Shown in pieces: positions 58,798 through 64,000 of a stretch of 64,000 nt of DNA. The notes below the pieces were generated by a model that ran no database searches, was not told the DNA's origin, and was given only the letters and a program-made list of their open reading frames with translations. The position numbers were made by a program, and so were the translations under genes. Positions within the stretch are counted from its first letter, which is position 1. The number at the start of each line of letters is the position of its first letter. Source of the stretch: Bacillota bacterium (GTDB lineage Bacteria > Bacillota > Clostridia > Acetivibrionales > DTU013). The stretch is taken from assembly GCA_023426125.1 (NCBI GenBank), contig JAFABI010000109.1:91307-155306 (forward strand), in the 5' to 3' direction.

Positions 58798-59534
58798 GGA
58801 TTGTTTACTCCCTTCCGATTTATGCAATTTGATAAATATCTGTTGTATTCCCTGCCATATTTTGAAAAACCGATGCGGTATATCCTGTAATCCGAAAGCA
58901 ATTGGGACAGCCAGCAGGGAATGCTCTTTCCCACCTTGACTTCCATCAGCCACTGGCCGGGTTCCAGCAAAGCCTCGCCATGGTCTCCGCTTTCAAGCCT
59001 CAGATCGTCTCTTCTTGTCCTTATGTTGGTGTCGAAGGTTATCCGCAAGTCCTGTTCCCCCCGGCCAAAGAGGGCTTTTCTGTCATAAGCCAGATAAAGC
59101 TTTGGCTCCGGTCGATAAAGGCTTAAAAGGTACTCGATTTCATTGATCACCTGTCTGTTCATATTCTCCTTTATCTCCGGCTTCATCCCCGTATTGACAA
59201 AATCATACGCCGTGTCGAGCCGGATGGAGGTTCTTCTTTTATTTGTCAAGCCGTTGAATTTTTTCTTTATCTCCAGGTACACCTTTGAATCCGGCCCGGG
59301 AATCCCGTATGCCCTAAGCCGCAATTTTTCCTTGTATACAGGCTTTGACACGGAGGTCCGTATGAGGTAATTGTCTTTTGTGTCATAATAAATATTGCTT
59401 ATTGTATAGAATTCATGGGTCTTGTTGTATTCGTCCAGCTCCATATCGTCAAGCAGCCGGTCAAGGATCCGGCCATACGTGGTATCGTCCATCAGGAACT
59501 TGTTTTCATATCTGTTAAAAACCTCTATTGCCAT
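58746..59534 (-). CDS. VTC-domain (polyphosphate polymerase-like) protein
   Basis: Protein of 262 residues with the VTC/CYTH-like tunnel fold. Characteristic basic and acidic residues: RYENKFLMDDTTYGRIL, TISNIYYDTKDNYLIRTSVSKPVYKEKLRLRAYG, KVYLEIKKKFNGLTNKRRTSI, RITFDTNIRTRRDDLRLE, WLMEVKVGKSIPCWLSQLLSDYRIYRIGFSKYGREY. In yeast Vtc4 this domain polymerises phosphate from ATP; bacterial relatives are named for it but mostly untested. First gene of the operon VTC, DUF4956, lipoprotein. ATG 59534 follows GAAAGGAGTAAAAC. A set of TTAAC direct repeats upstream at 59580 suggests control by the divergent OmpR-type regulator. Confidence 0.88.
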   Translation of the reverse strand: MAIEVFNRYENKFLMDDTTYGRILDRLLDDMELDEYNKTHEFYTISNIYYDTKDNYLIRTSVSKPVYKEKLRLRAYGIPGPDSKVYLEIKKKFNGLTNKRRTSIRLDTAYDFVNTGMKPEIKENMNRQVINEIEYLLSLYRPEPKLYLAYDRKALFGRGEQDLRITFDTNIRTRRDDLRLESGDHGEALLEPGQWLMEVKVGKSIPCWLSQLLSDYRIYRIGFSKYGREYNRYLSNCINRKGVNNPCLNHFSVQPQLIPQYL

Positions 59535-59579
59535 GTTTTACTCCTTTCACTCTTTTCAGCATGCTTCCATCCTACGGGA

Positions 59580-59606
59580 TTAACCTTAAATTAACCTTAA
59601 ATTAAC
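59580..59606 (-). promoter_or_regulatory. Direct-repeat regulator box of the VTC operon
   Basis: TTAACCTTAAA repeated at an 11-base period, with a third TTAAC (59580-59606), 46 bases upstream of the VTC-domain gene. On the operon strand it reads TTTAAGG-TTAAT-style repeats matching the box at 59841 before the response regulator gene. Direct repeats one helical turn apart are the usual target of OmpR/PhoP-type regulators. Confidence 0.75.
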
Positions 59607-59680
59607 ATGTTGTGCGGGTTGATGAAACCTACTTTGTTTGTCATTGGTATGAATGGGCCATTTGGACGTAGGGCATTCAG

Positions 59681-59758
59681 TGTAGGGGCGGCCATTGGCC
59701 GTCTGGATAGCTGTTTGACGTAGATTGCATTTGCGGACGCGCAATGCGCGCCCCTACA
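59681..59758. repeat. TGTAGGGGCG interspersed repeat
   Basis: A 78-base copy, same orientation as 33284-33360, with GGCCATTGGCC near the left end and GCGCAATGCGC near the right, bounded by TGTAGGGGCG and CGCCCCTACA. It sits between the VTC operon and the two-component genes and between their two regulator boxes. Confidence 0.85.
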
Positions 59759-59840
59759 CTTTTTCATAATTATGTGCGCCGTATGCGGCAATCTCTTACC
59801 GACTTTATGGATTAAATTAACTTTGACTATGAAAAACCGA

Positions 59841-59874
59841 TTTAAGGTTTATTAAAGGTTGGCTGTGATATAAT
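59841..59874 (+). promoter_or_regulatory. Direct-repeat regulator box and -10 of the two-component operon
   Basis: TTTAAGGTT (59841-59849) and TTAAAGGTT (59852-59860), period 11, end eight bases before TATAAT (59869-59874). The same repeat in reverse orientation lies at 59580-59606. The position next to the -10 box is that of an activator replacing the -35 contact, so autoactivation is likely. Confidence 0.75.
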
Positions 59875-59898
59875 GAATATGGAAAGGAACCCATTGAT

Positions 59899-60591
59899 AT
59901 GAGAATATTGATCGTTGAAGATGAAATATCTCTGGCAGAAGCTTTAACCCAGATATTGAAGAAAAGCAATTACACCGTCGATGCTGTCCATGACGGCATC
60001 AGCGGCCTGGATAACGCCATGAGCGATATATATGACATAATCCTGCTGGATATCATGCTGCCCGGAATGGATGGAATAAGTCTGTTGAAAACCATCCGCC
60101 GGGAAGGAATTTCCACGCCGGTCATCCTGCTGACCGCCAGGGGCGAAATCCCGGACAAGGTCAAAGGCCTGGACAGCGGCGCCGATGACTATCTGTCCAA
60201 GCCCTTTGCTACGGAAGAATTGCTGGCTAGAATAAGGGCTGCTTCCAGGCGCAAGGGTGAAGTGTTGCCGGACAACACGTTAAAATTCGGAGATATCCAG
60301 CTGAACACGGCCACCCTCAGGCTATCCCGAAGCAGTAAGGAAATAAAGCTCATCTTAAAGGAAAGCGAATTGCTGGAACTGCTTATTTTAAGAAAAAACG
60401 CCGTCACCTCAAAGGAGCTTGTCATTGAAAAGCTGTGGGGGTTTGACTCCGAGGCGGAGCATAACAATGTGGAGGTTTACATTTCCTTTTTGAGAAAAAA
60501 GCTTGCTTTCCTGAAGTCATCGGTGGTAATCAGCACTGTCCGGGGTGTAGGTTATGTTCTGGAGGTGAAGCAAAATGTTCCGGAAGCTTAG
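59899..60591 (+). CDS. Response regulator, OmpR/PhoB family
   Basis: Response regulator of 230 residues: receiver domain MRILIVEDEISLAEAL with phospho-acceptor Asp51 (IILLDIMLPGMDG), VILLTARGEIPDKVKGLDSGADDYLSKPF, then a winged-helix domain (LNTATLRLSRSSKEIKLILKESELLELLILRKNAVTSKELVIEKLWGFDSEAEHNNVEVYISFLRKKL...VRGVGYVLE). ATG 59899 with GGAAAGGAAC upstream. Overlaps the kinase gene by 17 bases. Likely regulates its own promoter and the divergent VTC operon through the TTTAAGG boxes. Confidence 0.95.
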   Translation: MRILIVEDEISLAEALTQILKKSNYTVDAVHDGISGLDNAMSDIYDIILLDIMLPGMDGISLLKTIRREGISTPVILLTARGEIPDKVKGLDSGADDYLSKPFATEELLARIRAASRRKGEVLPDNTLKFGDIQLNTATLRLSRSSKEIKLILKESELLELLILRKNAVTSKELVIEKLWGFDSEAEHNNVEVYISFLRKKLAFLKSSVVISTVRGVGYVLEVKQNVPEA

Positions 60592-61837
60592 AAACAGATT
60601 TCTGCTTTTAAATCTGGTTATCATCTCCGTTATGATGCTGATTGCCTTTGCAGCCATTTACCTGATCACCTACCGCAATGTCAGCTCGGAAATATCGATG
60701 GAGCTGCGCAAGATTTCCGAATCCTACCGGATGCCCGATAAAGGCCCCGGGCCCTCCAGGCGCGATTCCGGCAATTTCCAGCCGGAGCCGGGAGAGGACT
60801 ACCCAAGGCCCGAACGCTCCATTTCATTTTATATAACGACGGACGTCCAGGGGAATATTACTACCTTTAAATCTCCCTTTGATACGGATGCCGAATTCTA
60901 TGAAAATGCAAAAAAAGCCGCCCTGTCTCAGAACAAAGAAACCGGAGATTTCAAGCTGGACGGCAATGATTGGGCCTATATGGTCAATCCTGCGCCGGAA
61001 GGGTACGGCATTGCGTTTCTTGATATAACCTCCCGCCAGGGTATCCTTACCAATCTGGTGTATACTTTTTTGATCGTTGCCTTCATCATGCTGATTTTTA
61101 TCTATTTCATCAGCCGGTTCTTTGCAAACAGATCCATAAAGCCGGTTGAGGAAGCCTTTGACAGGCAGAAGCAGTTTGTTGCGGACGCCTCCCATGAGCT
61201 TAAAACACCGCTTGCCGTAATTAACACCAATGTTGACGTCCTTTTATCCAACAGCGAGGATACGGTGGGCAACCAGTCAAAATGGCTCCATTATATAAAA
61301 TCGGAATCGGAAAGGATGACCCGGCTGACCAATGACCTGTTGTACTTGACGCAAATTGACTATTCCGATGCAAAAATGATCTTTACCCGCCTTAACTTAA
61401 GCGAAGCGGTGGAAAATGCCATCCTGACAATGGAGGCCGTGATTTATGAACACAACCTTTCACTCAATTATGAGATCGAGCCCAATTTGACGGCTTACGG
61501 CAATAGCGAGCAGATCCGTGAGGTTGTGATGATACTTCTGGACAATGCCTTGAAATATACCAATGAAAAGGGCCTGGTAGAAATAACTCTTAAGAAGCAG
61601 CACAATGCCATGGTTTTAACTGTTGCCAACACCGGCGAGGGCATTCCCGAGGAGCAGCTGAAAAAGATTTTCGACAGGTTTTACCGCACCGACAAGTCAC
61701 GCTCACGCAAGGGCGGAGGCTATGGCCTTGGATTGTCCATAGCAAAGGCGATCATTACCCAGCATAACGGTAAAATCCATGCAAAGAGCAAAATCAATGA
61801 AACTACGGCTTTTTACGTCGAGCTCCCAATCCCTTAA
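60575..61837 (+). CDS. Sensor histidine kinase
   Basis: Kinase of 420 residues. Membrane segments at about 11-33 and 160-180 bracket an external domain of about 125 residues, with a Pro/Gly/Arg-rich stretch (DKGPGPSRRDSGNFQPEPGED) near its start. HisKA with phospho-acceptor His207 (FVADASHELKTPLAVI), HATPase with N box (LLDNALKYT), G1 (NTGEGI), F box (FDRFYRTDKSRSR) and G2 (GGGYGLGLSIAKAI). Starts inside the end of the response regulator gene. The signal is unknown; the divergent VTC/DUF4956/lipoprotein operon is its probable target. Confidence 0.94.
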   Translation: MFRKLRNRFLLLNLVIISVMMLIAFAAIYLITYRNVSSEISMELRKISESYRMPDKGPGPSRRDSGNFQPEPGEDYPRPERSISFYITTDVQGNITTFKSPFDTDAEFYENAKKAALSQNKETGDFKLDGNDWAYMVNPAPEGYGIAFLDITSRQGILTNLVYTFLIVAFIMLIFIYFISRFFANRSIKPVEEAFDRQKQFVADASHELKTPLAVINTNVDVLLSNSEDTVGNQSKWLHYIKSESERMTRLTNDLLYLTQIDYSDAKMIFTRLNLSEAVENAILTMEAVIYEHNLSLNYEIEPNLTAYGNSEQIREVVMILLDNALKYTNEKGLVEITLKKQHNAMVLTVANTGEGIPEEQLKKIFDRFYRTDKSRSRKGGGYGLGLSIAKAIITQHNGKIHAKSKINETTAFYVELPIP

Positions 61838-61871
61838 TGCATAATTTTCCATGGCTGTGAAATTCCTATCC

Positions 61872-61947
61872 TGTAGGGGCGCGCATTGCGCGTCCGAAAT
61901 GCGATCTACGTCGAACAGCTACCGGACGGCCAATGGCCGCCCCTACA
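61872..61947. repeat. TGTAGGGGCG interspersed repeat, inverted orientation
   Basis: A 76-base copy in the opposite orientation to those at 33284 and 59681 (GCGCATTGCGC end first). It lies between the convergent ends of the kinase gene and the UROD-like gene, where it could fold as a bidirectional terminator. Confidence 0.85.
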
Positions 61948-61986
61948 AACGAGTTTCCACACTGGTTGGTGTGCACGGGATAGCTT

Positions 61987-63291
61987 TTACCCGGCATATT
62001 CCTCGGTGATCCGCATTGCGATTTTCTCCCACTCCCAGAGCTTCCACGGCTGGTATTTCACTGTTGATATATCTTTCATAATGATTTCCACGTGGCATTT
62101 GCCTTCGGTTTTTTCCATGAAGTCCCTCAATTCCGCTTCCGCCGTTTCCGGAGACCAGGCGGTGTCTGCAAATATGGCCGGACTGGGCTTTCTGCTCATG
62201 ACGTAATCGGCGCCGACGGCATCGATGATTTTCCGGCTGTTGCACCACGGGCTTACGGATATCTTCCGGAGGTTCGGTATCCTCCGGAGGATGTCAATTT
62301 TCCGGTCAAGAGGTTCGCAGCAGCCATAATAGGTCAGCCCCCACCTCGTCAGCCATTTCAGGTCATGTTCCAATGCAAATTCCCAATGCATCTGCGGGGA
62401 AACGCTGCTGAATATCTGGGCATTGGAGCAGCCCCACATATTCTGCGGCATCACATGCCCGGGATCAAAATTTTTCCCCGGCAGTTCGCCGGTATAGCCA
62501 TAGCCGCCTGAGCCAACCCGTGTATTATTGCAATCAAGGGAAAGCAGGTTCTGTTGGGTAAACTGGTCCAGCTCCGCCATCCAGGCGGAAACCATTTTTT
62601 CATAAGCGGCATGCACCATTTCCGGCCGCATTACCAGATCCATCATGGCTTCCTGGACTCCCCACCAGCGTATGAGAAAATCCCAGGGAGTGAACCATAT
62701 ATGCGTCTGTCCGACTTTTTTAACCGGAATGATTCCGTCAAAAAGCTGGCACATAAACTGATAGGTATCTTCGGTTGCTTTTGCGTCATGGGTAATGACA
62801 GGCATTTTTATCTTTTCGATATCCTCCGGTTCGCTGATCTGGATCCTGAAGTGCCTGGAATAAATATCGCTTGTGTCGTCCGTTTTTGCTATATCCACGT
62901 CTTCCGTTATTCCGAAGCTTGTACTCTTTATGACAAGCGGACACTCAATAAAAGGATTCACGACCATATCCCCGGGCATGTGCTTCCATTGGTATACGGT
63001 TTTCCGCAGCCCGTCCTCCAGCTTGCGGCCCCACGCCGACCGGCATTGCAAGGTGAGTTCGTCATCTACGTTCATTTCGTTCCATGGGATTTCATTGATC
63101 CAGACCATGGGCTTTACCGTGGCAAGGTCATTCATTTTCTGCCACAGGACCGCTTTTTCCTTATGGACGGGCAAGGCTGCAATCTCTGCAATCTCCGCCC
63201 CCAGCAGTCTCAATATCTCCCTGTCGTCGCCCGACAGGACAATCTCATCAATTTCCGGAATTTGTGAATCGTGCGCCGGATCGTGTAACAT
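61987..63291 (-). CDS. Uroporphyrinogen decarboxylase-like superfamily protein (long form)
   Basis: Protein of 434 residues, the longest of three UROD-like proteins in the window. Recognisable parts are WFTPWDFLIRWWGVQEAMMDLVMRPEMVHAAYEKMVSAWMAELDQFTQQNLL, QIFSSVSPQMHWEFALEHDLKWLTRWGLTYYGCCEPLDRKIDILRRIPNLRKISVSPWCNSRKIIDAVGADYVMSRKPSP. The Cys-Cys-Glu-Pro loop (YGCCEPLD) sits where the HSCG zinc loop lies in MtaA-type enzymes. ATG 63291 follows GGAGGGTTTGAT. Divergent from an AraC-type regulator at 63433, which suggests sugar-linked control. Function unknown. Confidence 0.8.
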   Translation of the reverse strand: MLHDPAHDSQIPEIDEIVLSGDDREILRLLGAEIAEIAALPVHKEKAVLWQKMNDLATVKPMVWINEIPWNEMNVDDELTLQCRSAWGRKLEDGLRKTVYQWKHMPGDMVVNPFIECPLVIKSTSFGITEDVDIAKTDDTSDIYSRHFRIQISEPEDIEKIKMPVITHDAKATEDTYQFMCQLFDGIIPVKKVGQTHIWFTPWDFLIRWWGVQEAMMDLVMRPEMVHAAYEKMVSAWMAELDQFTQQNLLSLDCNNTRVGSGGYGYTGELPGKNFDPGHVMPQNMWGCSNAQIFSSVSPQMHWEFALEHDLKWLTRWGLTYYGCCEPLDRKIDILRRIPNLRKISVSPWCNSRKIIDAVGADYVMSRKPSPAIFADTAWSPETAEAELRDFMEKTEGKCHVEIIMKDISTVKYQPWKLWEWEKIAMRITEEYAG

Positions 63292-63432
63292 ATCAAACCC
63301 TCCAGACGATATATCCTATTGACATTTTCGTTTTTGTCCGATATATTGATTTTAACCCGGCAAATAATGAATTTACATATTTTATATTGACGAATTTATA
63401 TGGAATATTGACATTGGTTTTATGGAGGTCCA

Positions 63433-64000
63433 ATGGACAATCTGAATCTGGTCTTGCTAAGCGGCGGCTACCATCACTGCACTTCCGCCTGGAATGCGGA
63501 ACCTTACGGAAAAGACAGCTGTTACAAATTGTATTTTCCCGTGGCGGGAAGCGCCCGGATCTGCATTAACGAAACCTGGCATGACCTTCTGCCGGGAAAC
63601 ATGTATTTTATCAACGGCTTTGTGCTGGATAGGAACCGCTGCGACGACTTCATGGATGTATACTGGCTGCATTTTGTGCCCGAATCCCAGCTTGTAGCCA
63701 TGCATTTAAATAAATTGAAACCGGTGTACTGCTGGGAAAAAGCTTATGCAGAAAAGCACCGTACGGATTTTCAACAGATACCCGAATTGTTTGAAAGTCC
63801 CCATCAAAGTGAAAACCAGCTTTTGAAGCTGGCTGAATTCAGCAAAATATGCAATATCAACGCCTTGATATTAAAGCTTGTTTCCCATATGGCGGCAGAG
63901 CAGCATACGGATTTATACGGCATCCCTTATGATTTGTATTCCAAGCTGAAAGCCGCTGTAGATTTTATCGACGGAAACTATAACAAAAACCTGAGCCTGG
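63433..64000 (+). CDS. AraC-family transcriptional regulator (cut by window edge)
   Basis: The first 189 codons are visible. N-terminal cupin-like sensor part (GGYHHCTSAWNAEPYGKDSCYKLYFPVAGSARICINETWHDLLPGNMYFINGFVLDRNRCDDFMDVYWLHFVPES) and the beginning of the DNA-binding domain (KAAVDFIDGNYNKNLSL), where the edge cuts. ATG 63433 has GGAGGT four bases upstream. Likely regulator of the divergent UROD-like gene or of sugar genes beyond the edge. Confidence 0.88.
   Translation, partial: MDNLNLVLLSGGYHHCTSAWNAEPYGKDSCYKLYFPVAGSARICINETWHDLLPGNMYFINGFVLDRNRCDDFMDVYWLHFVPESQLVAMHLNKLKPVYCWEKAYAEKHRTDFQQIPELFESPHQSENQLLKLAEFSKICNINALILKLVSHMAAEQHTDLYGIPYDLYSKLKAAVDFIDGNYNKNLSL

Noticed and set aside
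59597..59791. Small minus-strand reading frame of 64 codons
   Set aside because: It runs through the TGTAGGGGCG repeat and recurs in part at 61886; the frame is a by-product of the repeat.

Overview
The window looks like a chromosomal segment of a low-to-mid GC Firmicute of the class Clostridia. The evidence is the strong GGAGG ribosome binding sites, a Crh-like HPr, LplB/YtcP-type sugar ABC transporters paired with AraC or YesMN sensors, UROD-like paralogs in sugar loci, and the many intergenic palindromic repeats. I saw no rRNA, tRNA, phage module, intact transposase or CRISPR array. The left and right edges each cut a gene.

Layout. 1-5.3 kb: a BcrA/LanF-type ABC exporter (ATPase cut by the edge, two permeases) and a two-component system, separated by a sugar isomerase-like gene and a broken RpiR-type regulator. 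5.3-8.2 kb: phosphoesterase, uvrC and a Crh-like protein. 8.5-16.9 kb: a membrane AraC regulator divergent from a sugar ABC transporter and a putative glycosidase. 16.9-23.4 kb: an ECF sigma/anti-sigma/bactofilin-like operon, then the housekeeping genes rimI-tsaB-tsaE, an amidohydrolase, and rpsI-rplM. 23.8-25.6 kb: a small MmcQ/YjbR-WYL operon with a long perfect operator palindrome, followed by a patch of gene debris.

25.6-39.5 kb is the most interesting part. It holds a GH31 enzyme that aligns residue for residue with sulfoquinovosidase YihQ, a GPH-type symporter, a split transketolase, a TauE-type anion exporter, an iron-type alcohol dehydrogenase, an RpiB-like isomerase, a ROK regulator, a fucose-isomerase-like protein and a DUF4867 protein. 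Together these match the parts list of the transketolase-dependent sulfoquinovose pathway (sulfo-TK): SQ is isomerised to sulfofructose, transketolase removes two C2 units with an isomerisation between them, and sulfoacetaldehyde is reduced to isethionate and exported. Three observations make this copy unusual. The glycosidase has Gln where the sulfonate-binding Arg should be. The RpiB-like enzyme has lost the ring-opening His and part of the phosphate site. An unfamiliar 4Fe-4S protein lies inside the putative regulon. Four copies of an ATTAAA-N3-TTTAAT palindrome mark the cluster promoters.

39.6-45 kb: a rhomboid protease with TPRs, a cyclase, an Fe-S aldo-keto reductase, a GNAT enzyme and an SDR. 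45.4-54.9 kb: a second sugar locus with a UROD-like protein, GH31, an ABC transporter and YesMN. 54.9-55.7 kb: a Phd-Uma2 fusion. 56-61.8 kb: a lipoprotein/DUF4956/VTC operon divergent from a two-component system, with matching direct-repeat boxes at both promoters. 62-64 kb: a third UROD-like gene divergent from a truncated AraC regulator. Intergenic regions carry several families of palindromic repeats, including a five-member TGTAGGGGCG family and a roughly 200-250 bp element present twice.
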